64,000 nucleotides of DNA from the NCBI RefSeq assembly GCF_000956505.1, contig NZ_JYIX01000032.1, positions 62,001 through 126,000 of the forward strand. Reading direction: 5' to 3'. The translations under genes were made by a program, and so were the position numbers. Origin of the DNA: Microbacterium azadirachtae. Lineage in GTDB: Bacteria; Actinomycetota; Actinomycetes; Actinomycetales; Microbacteriaceae. Within the stretch, counting starts at the first letter, position 1. Every line of letters starts with the position of its first letter. Positions 23,964 to 33,562 of the stretch are shown piece after piece. The notes beneath the pieces were generated by a model that made no database searches, was not told where the DNA came from, and saw only the letters and a list, made by a program, of their open reading frames with translations.

Positions 23964-25226
23964 TCAGCGCCCCACTTGCAGTGTGGAGGGGCGAGGAGAG
24001 AACCGGTCGTCGAGCACGAGGCAGGCCGCACCGATCGCAGCCACGTCGGAGCCCAGCGTCGTCCCGGTGATCGTGATCCCGTGAAGCTGGTGCGAGATCG
24101 AACCGCCGGAGACGATCGGGGGTATCACTCTCAGGAAATGGGGTGCGATCGCCTCCCATGTCGCGCCGCCGATGACGACGTTGCCGACATCGAGCAGATT
24201 CGTCACGGTGAGGATGGCGGATGCCGTGAAACGGGCCGCCCGCTCGACGATGGCCACTGCGCCCTCGTCGCCGTCATCGGCGAGGCTGCTCAGACGTTCG
24301 AAGGCCGTGACGACGGCCGCCGGTGTCTCCAGATCCGTATCGGGAGGGAGCACGCCGGCGGACACGGCCTCGGTGGCGAGCATGTGCGGGGACCCGGTCT
24401 CCCAGAATGCGCGGAACGGATGCCGGTAGTGGTCCCCGAACTCCACAGCCGTCACCGGGAGGAGACCGACATCTCCCGCGTTGCTGGAGATTCCGCGCAC
24501 CACGACGTCGTCCATCACGATTCCCGCACCCACTCCGGTGCCGAAGTAGAGGAACAGGAAGTCGCTCGGGCCCTCGCCGCCGCCGGCCCACAGCTCGGCG
24601 ACGGCGCCCGCGATGACGTCCTTGTCGAGGAGTACGGGCAGCCCGGTCGCGGCGCGGAGATGATCGCACAGCGGGACACGATGCCAGTTCGGCAGGTGAG
24701 GCGGATCGAGGACCAGACCTCGTTCGACATCGACCGGACCGGGCGAGGCGATGCCGACGCCGAGGATCCGGTTGCGGTCGATGGGCGCCCGGCCGATCAG
24801 CGCCTCGATCTGCTCGCTCATCAGAGCGAGCACCGAGTCGGGATCCTGCGCCGCGGGCGTCGGGTGGGAGGCGTCGACGACGACGGCTCCGGTGAAGTCC
24901 AGGAGCACGTAGGTGATCGCCGCGGGGTCGATGTGCACGCCGACCGCATAGCTGCCGGCCGGATTGAGCTCCAGCATGGTCCGCGGCTTGCCGAAGGCGA
25001 CGGCCTGCTTGCCCGTCTCGAGGATCAGTCCCTGATCGAGCAGGCGGCGGCAGATGTTGGAGACGGTCTGCGCCGAGAGCCCGGTCTCGGTCGTCAGCTC
25101 GACGCGGCTGCGGCCACCTGCTGAGCGGCGGATCGAGTTGAGCACCACGCCTTCGTTGAAGTCGGCGACTCGCGGCATGTTGGTGCCGCGATGCTGGCTC
25201 GGATGTTCCGGCGGCGCCTGTGCCAC
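23964..25226 (-). CDS. ROK-family transcriptional regulator (NagC/Mlc/XylR type)
   Basis: The 420-residue protein has an N-terminal MarR-like helix-turn-helix (about 25-75, GRSRVELTTETGLSAQTVSN) and a ROK sugar-binding domain (VGVGIASPGPVDVERG, LLDKDVIAGAVAELWA, LYFGTGVGAGIVMDD). GTG 25226 is chosen because AGGAGG stands 4 nt before it. The usual ROK zinc site (GH followed by CxCGxxGC) is missing: the region reads NAGDVGLLPV with no cysteines, so it has diverged from zinc-dependent members. It is divergent from the secreted glycosidase and probably represses the catabolic island until a sugar binds. Confidence 0.88.
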   Translation of the reverse strand: MAQAPPEHPSQHRGTNMPRVADFNEGVVLNSIRRSAGGRSRVELTTETGLSAQTVSNICRRLLDQGLILETGKQAVAFGKPRTMLELNPAGSYAVGVHIDPAAITYVLLDFTGAVVVDASHPTPAAQDPDSVLALMSEQIEALIGRAPIDRNRILGVGIASPGPVDVERGLVLDPPHLPNWHRVPLCDHLRAATGLPVLLDKDVIAGAVAELWAGGGEGPSDFLFLYFGTGVGAGIVMDDVVVRGISSNAGDVGLLPVTAVEFGDHYRHPFRAFWETGSPHMLATEAVSAGVLPPDTDLETPAAVVTAFERLSSLADDGDEGAVAIVERAARFTASAILTVTNLLDVGNVVIGGATWEAIAPHFLRVIPPIVSGGSISHQLHGITITGTTLGSDVAAIGAACLVLDDRFSPRPSTLQVGR

Positions 25227-25260
25227 GCATCCTCCTCGTTCATATTGTTCGACCCTGACT

Positions 25261-25273
25261 GGATACTTTATCC
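25261..25273. promoter_or_regulatory. Candidate operator in the ROK/glycosidase divergent region
   Basis: GGATA-CTT-TATCC is a perfect inverted repeat 35 bp upstream of the ROK start, in an AT-rich island. It may serve in autoregulation. The assignment is by position only. Confidence 0.35.
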
Positions 25274-25327
25274 CGCGTCTTGAAGAACCGGGCGGGAATC
25301 GATCTCCCGTTTGGGCTTGCGGCCTCT

Positions 25328-25355
25328 TCAAGTTACTCCATACATTTGAGTTAGT
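25328..25355 (+). promoter_or_regulatory. Candidate catabolic-island operator, site 1
   Basis: TCAAGTTA (25328-25335) and TTGAGTTAGT (25346-25355) lie 50 bp before the secreted glycosidase start. Related words recur at 28873-28887 and 43903-43921 before two other units of the island, giving a loose consensus T[TG]GA[AG]TTA[AG]. Confidence 0.4.
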
Positions 25356-25395
25356 AAGTCATGACGATGATGTCCGCTGAACCGGAGCAGGAGTT

Positions 25396-28300
25396 ATGCC
25401 CTCAACATCCCCCTACAGATCACGATCGCTCGGCGCTGTCGCCGCGGTCGGCCTGATCGCCACCGCCCTCGTCTCGGGAGGGGCCGCGGCGACCGCCACG
25501 GCCGACACCCCCGCCGCTACGGCCGTCCTCACGGCCACCCCTCAACTCGACGGCATCGTGAAGGTGCGACCCGGCGATGCGGGCAAGGATCCCGCCGCCG
25601 TGTCCACCACCGTGGATGGCGTCGAGTGCTGGCAGATGAAGAACGATCCCTATGTGCGCTACCTCTACGTCGACGTCGATCAGAGCCGCATCCCTCAGGG
25701 CGCCAAGCGCGCTCTGGTCACCGTGGACTACTACGACGCGGGCGACAAGGGTTTCGACATCCACTACGACTCCAAGAGCAGCCCCTGGAGCGGATCGCGC
25801 AATCAGCAGCTGACGGCCGGTGACAACTGGAAGCACACGACTTTCGAGCTGACCGACATCAACTTCGCGAACCGCGAGAACGGCTACGACTTCCGGCTCA
25901 ACGTCAAGGCGGCGCAGGGGGAGATGCCGCCCGTCTGCTTCTCGAAGATCGCGGTGACGTTCACCGATCAGCCGGTCGCTGCACTCGATTCCCTGGCGAT
26001 CATGAGCCCCTCGTTGATCTTCGCGCAGGGCGAGACCTCGGTGAAGGTCGCGACTCCGGCCGACGAGGTCACCTGGCGGCTCGGCGACGCCGACGACGTG
26101 CAACTGCGCACCGGCACGACCACCGTGAGCGGCGGGGAGGCCGCGATCGACCTCAAGGATCTACCGTTCGGCTACTACACGCTGAACGTCACCGCCGATG
26201 TGGGCGCCCCCGTCACGCGTACGACATCGCTCGCCGTGCTGGATCCGCCGCCCGCGGGCTGGAATGACGCGAACGCGTTCTGGGGGACGCAGATCCATCG
26301 AGGACATCAGCCGGCACAGAGCACCGAAGCGCTGATCGACGCGATGACGCTCGCCGGCTACGGCAAGAGCCGCATCGAGACGACCTGGGGAGAGGTCGAG
26401 AAGGAGAAGGGCTCCTACGACTTCACCGGCGAAGGCGTGCGTGTCGTGAAGGAGCTCGCAAGCCGCGGACAGAAGGTGATGTGGAACGCGGGCCTCACGA
26501 GCCCGCTCTACGACAACAATCACACGCCGGCGAGTCCGGAGGCGATCGCCGGGTTCGCGGCGTACGTCGGCGCCACCGCGGCGCACTACAGCGCTCAGGG
26601 TGCGTCCCACGACATCGGCGTCCTCAACGAGTACAACTCCACAGGCTTCAACAACGGCAGCTGCGGCCTGACCGCAGCGTGCTACCTGGACATCCTGCGT
26701 CCGACCTATCAGGCGGCGCACGGTGCGGATGCCCATGCCAACGTGATCGGACCGATCACCGCGGGCGTGCAGCTCGACTGGGCGAAGGACTTCATCGCCC
26801 AGGGCGGGCTCGACCACCTCGACACCTACGCGACCAACTTCTACGGCTACGCGCAGAACGGGGCGGGCACTCCTCCCGAGGCGACGACGGAACTCGCGAA
26901 CCTGAAGCAGCTCACCACCCTGATCGATCAGGCCGATGGGAGCCGGGACATCCCCGTCCGCATCACCGAGAACGGCTGGCCGACGCACCTCGCAGGATCC
27001 ACGCAGGCGCAGCAGGCCGACTACGCGATCCGCGGACCCCTTCTCGCCCAGCTCGCCGGAGCAGACGAGTACCTCTGGTACGACCTGTACGACGACGGAT
27101 TCAACGGCGGCGAGCGGGAGGACAGGTTCGGCCTGATCAATCGGGCCGACGACACCGCGTGCTTCCTCTGGAAGTGCCCCGGCGACAACTACGCCTACGG
27201 GGCCGTGCACGGCATCTCGCCGAAGCCCGGCTTCGTGACCCAGGCCGTCGCGATCCGCAAGACGACCGGGCTCGCGCTCGCCGGGCGGGAGAGCATCGGC
27301 GGCGACTCGCTGTACAGCCTGAAGTACACGGGATCCGCTGCGGATCAGACCACCCGCGCGATGTGGAGCACGAGCACCGACACCGTTTCCGTGACCTCGA
27401 AGAAGGGCTTCACCCTGACGGACGAGTTCGGCCGCGAGCGTCAGATCGCCAAGGGCACCACCATGCTCGAGCTGACAGGATCGCCGGTCTTCGTCCGCGG
27501 TGAGGTCGATGTGCAGGCAACGGATCCGCTCTTCGTCCTCGACGTGCCGGCGTCCTCCGTGCTCACGCACTCCCTGCCCGTGACCCTGAAGACGGCGCCC
27601 GGGGCGAAGCTGAACGGCACCGAGCTCACCGTCTCGGCGGACGGCGTCACCAAGAAGGTCGCACTCAAGAAGGACGGCTCGGTCGCGCTGGACCTTCCCG
27701 GCGTCACCCGGCTGGGTCAGCGCCAGGTCACGGTCAGCGTCGATGACAAGAAGGGGAACCTGCTCGGGCAGGTGCGCGGAGCGAGCAGCGTCGTCGACCC
27801 TTACGTCGTCTCCGCGCGGCCCCACATCACCGGAGCGGCGGGCGACTACGCCTACTCCGTCGACGTGACGGTGCAGAACAACGCGCCGGATCTCGCGGTC
27901 GACATCGACCGAGTGGATTGGAAGCTCGGCACCGCCTCGGGGGCGCTGACGGACGCGTTCACCGTCGCCGCGGGCGGCACGGCGACGGTCTCGGTGCCGA
28001 TCGCCGATCCGAAGGCCTACGCGACGCAGAACTACACGGTGACGGCGCGGTCCGGGGACCTGTCCCGATCCTCGAGCGGCCCGTTGAGCTTCTCACCGAT
28101 CGAGCCGGACGGCCAGGCGGCACTCGCGCCGATCGATCTCAATGCTCTCGGCAAGTGGGTTCCGATCCGTGGTGGAACACGCACCGGTCCGGCCGATCTC
28201 GGAGGCACGCTGCAGTACACCGCCACCGCGGACGCGTTGAAGCTCAAGGCCGTCATCACCGATGACGTCCACCTCGCGGATCGCACGGATCCGGCACTGA

Positions 28301-28710
28301 GCTGGCAGGCGGACTCCATCCAGTTCAATACCTACAACCAGTTCCCGACCGTGCTCGGCGGCGAGCGGGTGGAGATCGCGGCCGCGCTGCTGAACACCGG
28401 GCCTGTCGTCTACACGTTCGCACCGCCCGCCGGACAAGCGCCCGGCCTGACGCCGGGCGCGGATGCGACGATCGTGCGTGACGATGCCGCGGGGACGACC
28501 ACCTACGAGGTCTCCGTCCCCTGGTCATCGCTGGGCTATGCCGCCGCGCCGACCGGCGTGTGGGGGCTGTCGTTCCTGGTGAACGACGCCGACGGCGACG
28601 TCGCAGGCGCGGACTCGCGCTCCGGGTACCTGGAGTGGGGATCCGGCGTGGGCGCGGCGCCGAAGAACCCGGCGCTGTTCAAGTCGGTGCAGCTGGTCGG
28701 CGCCGAGTAG
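25396..28710 (+). CDS. Large secreted clan-A glycoside hydrolase with CBM9-like C-terminus
   Basis: The 1104-residue protein has a Sec signal peptide (1-37, cleavage near TATA-DT). An N-terminal beta-sandwich (about 45-200) resembles a carbohydrate-binding module and is followed by an Ig-like linker. A TIM barrel spans about 290-620, with acid/base Glu412 in VLNEYNSTG and nucleophile Glu525 in RITENGWPTH, the pattern of clan GH-A (GH39/GH5-like). Beta-sandwich domains follow, and the C-terminal 190 residues resemble CBM9 (WQADSIQFNTYNQF, then a terminal LFKSVQLVG strand). It probably cuts an extracellular polysaccharide into pieces imported by the nearby ABC system. The exact family and bond are not clear. 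It is divergent from the ROK regulator. Confidence 0.78.
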   Translation: MPSTSPYRSRSLGAVAAVGLIATALVSGGAAATATADTPAATAVLTATPQLDGIVKVRPGDAGKDPAAVSTTVDGVECWQMKNDPYVRYLYVDVDQSRIPQGAKRALVTVDYYDAGDKGFDIHYDSKSSPWSGSRNQQLTAGDNWKHTTFELTDINFANRENGYDFRLNVKAAQGEMPPVCFSKIAVTFTDQPVAALDSLAIMSPSLIFAQGETSVKVATPADEVTWRLGDADDVQLRTGTTTVSGGEAAIDLKDLPFGYYTLNVTADVGAPVTRTTSLAVLDPPPAGWNDANAFWGTQIHRGHQPAQSTEALIDAMTLAGYGKSRIETTWGEVEKEKGSYDFTGEGVRVVKELASRGQKVMWNAGLTSPLYDNNHTPASPEAIAGFAAYVGATAAHYSAQGASHDIGVLNEYNSTGFNNGSCGLTAACYLDILRPTYQAAHGADAHANVIGPITAGVQLDWAKDFIAQGGLDHLDTYATNFYGYAQNGAGTPPEATTELANLKQLTTLIDQADGSRDIPVRITENGWPTHLAGSTQAQQADYAIRGPLLAQLAGADEYLWYDLYDDGFNGGEREDRFGLINRADDTACFLWKCPGDNYAYGAVHGISPKPGFVTQAVAIRKTTGLALAGRESIGGDSLYSLKYTGSAADQTTRAMWSTSTDTVSVTSKKGFTLTDEFGRERQIAKGTTMLELTGSPVFVRGEVDVQATDPLFVLDVPASSVLTHSLPVTLKTAPGAKLNGTELTVSADGVTKKVALKKDGSVALDLPGVTRLGQRQVTVSVDDKKGNLLGQVRGASSVVDPYVVSARPHITGAAGDYAYSVDVTVQNNAPDLAVDIDRVDWKLGTASGALTDAFTVAAGGTATVSVPIADPKAYATQNYTVTARSGDLSRSSSGPLSFSPIEPDGQAALAPIDLNALGKWVPIRGGTRTGPADLGGTLQYTATADALKLKAVITDDVHLADRTDPALSWQADSIQFNTYNQFPTVLGGERVEIAAALLNTGPVVYTFAPPAGQAPGLTPGADATIVRDDAAGTTTYEVSVPWSSLGYAAAPTGVWGLSFLVNDADGDVAGADSRSGYLEWGSGVGAAPKNPALFKSVQLVGAE

Positions 28711-28725
28711 GAGGCGCATCCTCGC

Positions 28726-28804
28726 CAGCTCACCCATCACGCCGACGCCGTCGGCGGCGGACTCGCACGAGTCGCCGCCGCGGCCCGGAGTGATGGGTGA
28801 GCTG
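28726..28804. terminator. 79-bp hairpin after the secreted glycosidase gene
   Basis: CAGCTCACCCATCAC (28726-28740) pairs perfectly with the segment 28790-28804. Inside it, GGCGGCG and ACTCG pair with CGAGT and CGCCGCC. It lies 16 nt after the stop codon and is best read as a strong terminator separating the glycosidase from the mannosidase operon. Confidence 0.6.
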
Positions 28805-28859
28805 TTCTTGGTGGCCGGCGTCCTTCCGATCCGAGATCCATGGTGGGAGGACTCTTCGA

Positions 28860-28889
28860 TTGACAAAGTCCATCAAGTTGAATTAAGCT
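28860..28889 (+). promoter_or_regulatory. Promoter of the mannosidase-ABC operon with candidate operator site 2
   Basis: A consensus -35 TTGACA (28860-28865) and -10 TAAGCT (28884-28889) are 18 bp apart. TCAAGTTGAATTAA (28873-28886) fills the spacer and matches the island operator word TTGAATTAAG, so a repressor there would block RNA polymerase. Confidence 0.6.
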
Positions 28890-28941
28890 CCGGAACAAGA
28901 ACAGCCGACGGGTCGAAGCCGGTCCGGAGGCTGACGCAGGT

Positions 28942-31900
28942 ATGACGAAGAGGACATCCGTGCACGACAACAGGCTGATCACCGAGGCGCGTCTCGACCG
29001 GTTCGTGGCGGAGTTCCTCTCGCCCGCGCTGTATCGCAGGGTGAGTGCGCTCGACGTGTCCGCCTTCGAGGTGGACGGAGAGCCCATCCCCGCCGCCGCG
29101 GCGATCGGCGCCGACTATCACCCGATCGCTCTGCCGCACCTTTGGGGTCGTCCGTGGTCGACGGTGTGGTTCCGGGGATCGGGGTTCGTGCCGGCCGAGT
29201 GGTTCGACACCTCGGGCAGCCTGCCCGACGGCACGCGCATCGAGCTCGTCGTCGACCTCGGCTTCTTCGGCGACCGGCCCGGCTTCCAGGCCGAGGGACT
29301 GGGGTATCTGCCGGATGGCACCATTCTCAAGGCCGTCTCCCCTCGGGCCTCCTACCTGCCCTGGCAGGGGGCTGCGGGGAGCCCGATCGATGTGTACGTC
29401 GAAGCCGCGGCCAACCCCGACGTCGCCGGCGAGTACGACTTCCTGCCGACGCCGTTCGGCGCGCGCGAGACCGCTCCGGATGCTCCGCTCTACACGATGC
29501 GTGCCTTCTCGGTCGCGCTACTGGACGAGACGGTGTGGGAGCTGACCCGCGACGTCTGGACCCTCGACGGGCTGATGCGCGAGCTCAGCGCCGACAACCC
29601 ACGGCGGCACCACATCCTGCGCGCCCTCGAGCGCATGATGGACATCGCCGACCCTCACGACATCGCCGGCACCGCTGCGGCCGCTCGCGCGGAGATCGCC
29701 GACGTGCTGACCAGCCCGGCCCATCCCTCGAGCCACGACATCGTCGCGATCGGGCACGCGCACATCGACTCGGCGTGGCTCTGGCCGTTCCGCGAGACGA
29801 TCCGCAAATGCGCGCGAACCTTCTCCAATGTCGTCGCCCTGATGGACGAGCACCCGGAGTTCCGGTTCGCCTGCTCCTCGGCGCAGCAGCTGAAGTGGAT
29901 CAAGGACTTCTATCCCGACCTGTTCGCCCGCATCAAGGCGAAGGTCGTCACGGGACAGTTCGTCCCCGTCGGCGGCATGTGGGTAGAGCCGGACATCAAC
30001 ATGCCCGGCGGTGAGGCCATGGCCCGCCAGTTCGTCACCGGCAAGCGGTTCTTCCTCGAGGAGTTCGGCGTCGACACGCTCGAGGTGTGGGTGCCCGACA
30101 CGTTCGGCTACTCGGCGGCGCTGCCGCAGATCATCGCTGCCAGTGGATCGAAATGGTTCGTCACGCAGAAGATCTCCTGGAATCAGACCAATCAGATGCC
30201 GCACCACACCTTCCTCTGGGAAGGCATCGACGGCACGCGCATCCTCACCCATTTCCCCTCCGCCGACACCTACATCTCCGAGCTGTCCGGCGCTGAGCTC
30301 GCGCACGCCGAGCGCAGCTTCCGCGAGGTCGGCGGGTCGTCTGTTTCGCTGATCCCGTTCGGCTGGGGCGACGGCGGTGGCGGACCGACGCGCGAGATGA
30401 TCGCCGCGGCCGCCAGGGTGCGGTCTCTGGAGGGTTCGCCGAAGGTGGAGATCGATACCCCGCAGGCCTTCTTCGAGAGGGTCGAGCGGGAATATCCGAA
30501 CCCGCCGGTGTGGTCGGGCGAGCTGTACCTGGAACTGCACCGCGGATCGCTGACCTCGCAGCATCACACCAAGCAGGGCAATCGCCGCAGCGAGCACCTG
30601 CTGCGCGAGGCCGAGCTGTGGGCCGCGACCGCGGCCTGGCGCGAGGGCGCCCAGTATCCGTATGACGACCTCGAACGCAGCTGGCACGACGTGCTGCTCA
30701 ACCAGTTCCACGATGTGCTCCCCGGCTGTTCGATCGCCTGGGTGTATCAGGACGCCCAGCGGATGTACGCCGAGATCGAGGCGACCGCCGAGCGGATCGT
30801 CGCGGGATCGCTCGCGGCGCTGGCCGGTACGGGCGATCGAGTGCTGAGCGTCAACGCCCGTCCGCAGGCGGCGGGCGACGTGCCCGCCCTCGGAATCGCT
30901 GCGGCGGAGTCGGCCGAGGGGACTCCCACGGTCGGCACCCGGGGTGAGGATCTCGTGCTCGACAACGGTCTCGTCCGGGTCGTGGTGGATCGCAGGGGTC
31001 TGGTGACCTCCCTGATCGACAGCGCATCCGGCCGTGAGGCGATCGCACCCGGATCGGCCGGGAACCTGCTGCAGCTGTTCCGTGACATCCCGAACAAGTG
31101 GGACGCGTGGGATATCGACGAGCACTACCGCCGGGTCGGCGAGGACCTCGTCGACGTGGAATCCGTACGATCCGTCGTCGATGAGGAAGGCGCCGCGATC
31201 ATCGTGGTGCGGGCCTTCGGCGCATCCCGCCTCGTCGAGACGATGCGCCTGCGTGCGGGATCCGCCGCTCTCGACCTCGACTTCGAGATCGACTGGCAGG
31301 AGACCCGGCATCTGCTCAAACTCGCGTTCCCGTTCGCTGTGCACGCCGATCGCTCCGCCGCCGAGACCCAGTTCGGTCATGTGTTCCGGCCCACGCACGT
31401 CAACACGTCCTGGGACGCCGCACGTTTCGAGATCAGCGCACATCGCTGGATCCACGTCGCGGAGCCCGGATACGGCGTCGCGATCGCGAATGAGTCGACC
31501 TACGGGCACGATGTGGGCAGGGCGACTCGCGAGGATGGGGGCACGACGACCACGGTTCGGCTCTCGTTGCTGCGTGCTCCGGTCTTCCCCGATCCTGATG
31601 CGGATCTCGGCCACCATCACCTGCGAGTGTCGGTGCGACCCGGGGCGGGCATCCGTGAGGCGGTCGACGAGGGGTACCGGATGAACCTGCCTCTGCGTAC
31701 GGTCGACGGGGCCCGTGATGTCGCTCCGCTCGTGCGCGTCTCGCATCCTGCGGTGCGGATCGAATCGGTCAAGCTCGCGGAAGACCGCAGCGGCGATCTG
31801 ATCGTGCGGCTGTACGAATCCGAGGGCGCCCGCGCCGTCGCCGACGTCGAGATCGACCAGGCCGGATCCGTCGGCTTCGTCGACCTGCTGGAGCGGGAGA

Positions 31901-32028
31901 TCGAATCGCCGGCGGGGGCCACGATGACCGCGGCCGGAGTGCGGATCACCCTCCGGCCTTTCCAGCTCCTCACTCTGCGTGTCATGCAGGCTGCGCGCGT
32001 CTCGAAGGAGGCGCCGCAGGACACGTGA
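28942..32028 (+). CDS. Alpha-mannosidase, glycoside hydrolase family 38
   Basis: The 1028-residue cytoplasmic enzyme has no signal peptide. The GH38 zinc site starts with GHAHIDSAWLWP (His274, Asp276), the nucleophile is Asp386 in WVPDTFGYSAALPQ, and a third metal-site region follows in LELHRGSLTSQHHTKQGNR. A beta-sandwich N-terminal domain (1-250) and C-terminal beta-domains (640-1028) are intact, matching the usual length of about 1000. It hydrolyses alpha-mannosides (or related sugars) imported by the ABC system just downstream, with which it is probably cotranscribed (95-nt gap). A GGAGG site lies about 12 nt before ATG 28942. Confidence 0.92.
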   Translation: MTKRTSVHDNRLITEARLDRFVAEFLSPALYRRVSALDVSAFEVDGEPIPAAAAIGADYHPIALPHLWGRPWSTVWFRGSGFVPAEWFDTSGSLPDGTRIELVVDLGFFGDRPGFQAEGLGYLPDGTILKAVSPRASYLPWQGAAGSPIDVYVEAAANPDVAGEYDFLPTPFGARETAPDAPLYTMRAFSVALLDETVWELTRDVWTLDGLMRELSADNPRRHHILRALERMMDIADPHDIAGTAAAARAEIADVLTSPAHPSSHDIVAIGHAHIDSAWLWPFRETIRKCARTFSNVVALMDEHPEFRFACSSAQQLKWIKDFYPDLFARIKAKVVTGQFVPVGGMWVEPDINMPGGEAMARQFVTGKRFFLEEFGVDTLEVWVPDTFGYSAALPQIIAASGSKWFVTQKISWNQTNQMPHHTFLWEGIDGTRILTHFPSADTYISELSGAELAHAERSFREVGGSSVSLIPFGWGDGGGGPTREMIAAAARVRSLEGSPKVEIDTPQAFFERVEREYPNPPVWSGELYLELHRGSLTSQHHTKQGNRRSEHLLREAELWAATAAWREGAQYPYDDLERSWHDVLLNQFHDVLPGCSIAWVYQDAQRMYAEIEATAERIVAGSLAALAGTGDRVLSVNARPQAAGDVPALGIAAAESAEGTPTVGTRGEDLVLDNGLVRVVVDRRGLVTSLIDSASGREAIAPGSAGNLLQLFRDIPNKWDAWDIDEHYRRVGEDLVDVESVRSVVDEEGAAIIVVRAFGASRLVETMRLRAGSAALDLDFEIDWQETRHLLKLAFPFAVHADRSAAETQFGHVFRPTHVNTSWDAARFEISAHRWIHVAEPGYGVAIANESTYGHDVGRATREDGGTTTTVRLSLLRAPVFPDPDADLGHHHLRVSVRPGAGIREAVDEGYRMNLPLRTVDGARDVAPLVRVSHPAVRIESVKLAEDRSGDLIVRLYESEGARAVADVEIDQAGSVGFVDLLEREIESPAGATMTAAGVRITLRPFQLLTLRVMQAARVSKEAPQDT

Positions 32029-32122
32029 GGACCGCGTCGTGGCACGATCGGCTCGTCGCGGCGGACCACCCGGAAGCACCAACCCAGGGCGAACATGCGC
32101 CCACTACGAAGGAGTAGCAGCA

Positions 32123-33496
32123 ATGCAGGTACGTTCCCCCCGCGCACTCGCGATCGCGGCCGTGGCCGCGATCGCCGGCCTCACCCTCGCCGGATGCTCG
32201 AGCGCAGCACCCGAAAAGGGCCCGACGGCCGACCCGAAGGCCAAGGTGACCATCACCGTGGGCGAGATGCCCACCGCGGACCAGCCCGCCGCCCTCAAGA
32301 CGTTCAACGACCGGGTGGCCCAGTTCGAGAAGAAGTACCCGAACATCACCGTCAAGGGCGAGGAGACCCGCTACGACCCGTCGAGCTTCAACGCGCTGCT
32401 CGTCGGAGGTACGGCGCCGAGCACCCTCGCCATCCCGTTCACCGACATGCAGGCGCTGATCGCGCGCGGTCAGGCGGCAGACATCACGCAGTTGGCGAAG
32501 GAGAGCTCCGTGCTGTCCGGACTGAATCCGGACCTGGTCAAAGCGGTGACGAAGGACGGCAAGGAGTACGGCGTCGTCCGGCAGGCCTACGAGATGGCGC
32601 TGATGTACAACCGTGCCCTCTACACCGAGGCGGGACTCGACCCGAACTCCCCGCCGACAGACTGGGAGGGCGTGCTGAAGAACGCGAAGACCATCGCCGA
32701 GAAGACCGGCAAGACCGGATTCATCATCCCGACCACGAGCAACCAGGGCGGTTGGCTGCTCGCCGCGATGTCGTACTCGAACGGCTCTCTTGTCGAGTCG
32801 GTCAAGGACGGCAAGGCGAAGGTCTCGGTCGACACGACTGCGATGAAGAAGTCGTTGCAATTCCTGCACGACCTGAGATGGGACGCGAACGCGGCAGGCG
32901 CCAACTTCCTCCTCAACGGCGATGACATCCGCAATCAGTACGCGGCGGGCACGGTCGCCCAGACCATCAACGGGCCGATCTACGCCGATGTCGTCGTCAA
33001 CCGCGGCATGAAGGGCGCCGACATCGGCATCGCTCCGATGCCGCAGGGCAAGGACGGTCTGGGCACCCTGGGCGGCGGTGCGATTCAGTGGTTCAACCCG
33101 AAGGCGGACGTGAACGAACTGGCCGCGGCGCTGAAGTGGACGGAGTTCTACTGGCTCGACAGGTACTTCGACAAGGACAACGCCGTCGCTCTCGCCTCCG
33201 CGGCGGCCACCGACAAGAAGCCGGTGGGAGCCCCCGAACTGCCGTTGGTGAGCGACAAGCAGTACGACACGTACCTGGGCTGGATCAAGGATTCCGTCAA
33301 TGTCGATCGTTCGCTCTACTCCGAATACCTGAGCTCCACGCTCAAGGTCAACGCCGAGCCGGCCGTCAAGGCTCAGGAGCTGTACGCCGCTCTCGATCCG
33401 ATCGTCCAGGCGGTTCTGACCGATCAGAACGCCGACATCGACAAGCTGCTGAGCGCGGCGCAGACGTCGGTGCAGGGCGTCATCGACGCCGGCTGA
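32123..33496 (+). CDS. Sugar ABC transporter substrate-binding lipoprotein
   Basis: The 457-residue lipoprotein has a signal peptide with lipobox LAGC (Cys about 25) and a cluster-B/D type sugar-binding fold (ITVGEMPTADQPAALKTFND, YGVVRQAYEMALMYNRALY, GGGAIQWFNPKADVN). ATG 32123 has an AAGGAG site about 10 nt upstream; in-frame upstream codons are the 3' part of intergenic DNA. It captures oligosaccharides released outside the cell and hands them to the two permeases that follow. The ligand is unknown but is presumably a mannose- or galactose-containing oligosaccharide, given the neighbours. Confidence 0.92.
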   Translation: MQVRSPRALAIAAVAAIAGLTLAGCSSAAPEKGPTADPKAKVTITVGEMPTADQPAALKTFNDRVAQFEKKYPNITVKGEETRYDPSSFNALLVGGTAPSTLAIPFTDMQALIARGQAADITQLAKESSVLSGLNPDLVKAVTKDGKEYGVVRQAYEMALMYNRALYTEAGLDPNSPPTDWEGVLKNAKTIAEKTGKTGFIIPTTSNQGGWLLAAMSYSNGSLVESVKDGKAKVSVDTTAMKKSLQFLHDLRWDANAAGANFLLNGDDIRNQYAAGTVAQTINGPIYADVVVNRGMKGADIGIAPMPQGKDGLGTLGGGAIQWFNPKADVNELAAALKWTEFYWLDRYFDKDNAVALASAAATDKKPVGAPELPLVSDKQYDTYLGWIKDSVNVDRSLYSEYLSSTLKVNAEPAVKAQELYAALDPIVQAVLTDQNADIDKLLSAAQTSVQGVIDAG

Positions 33497-33562
33497 CGCA
33501 CTCGCGGGTGCGGAGGCAGACGCGCCCCCGCACCCGTCCACCCCTTCAGAGAGGACCGATCG

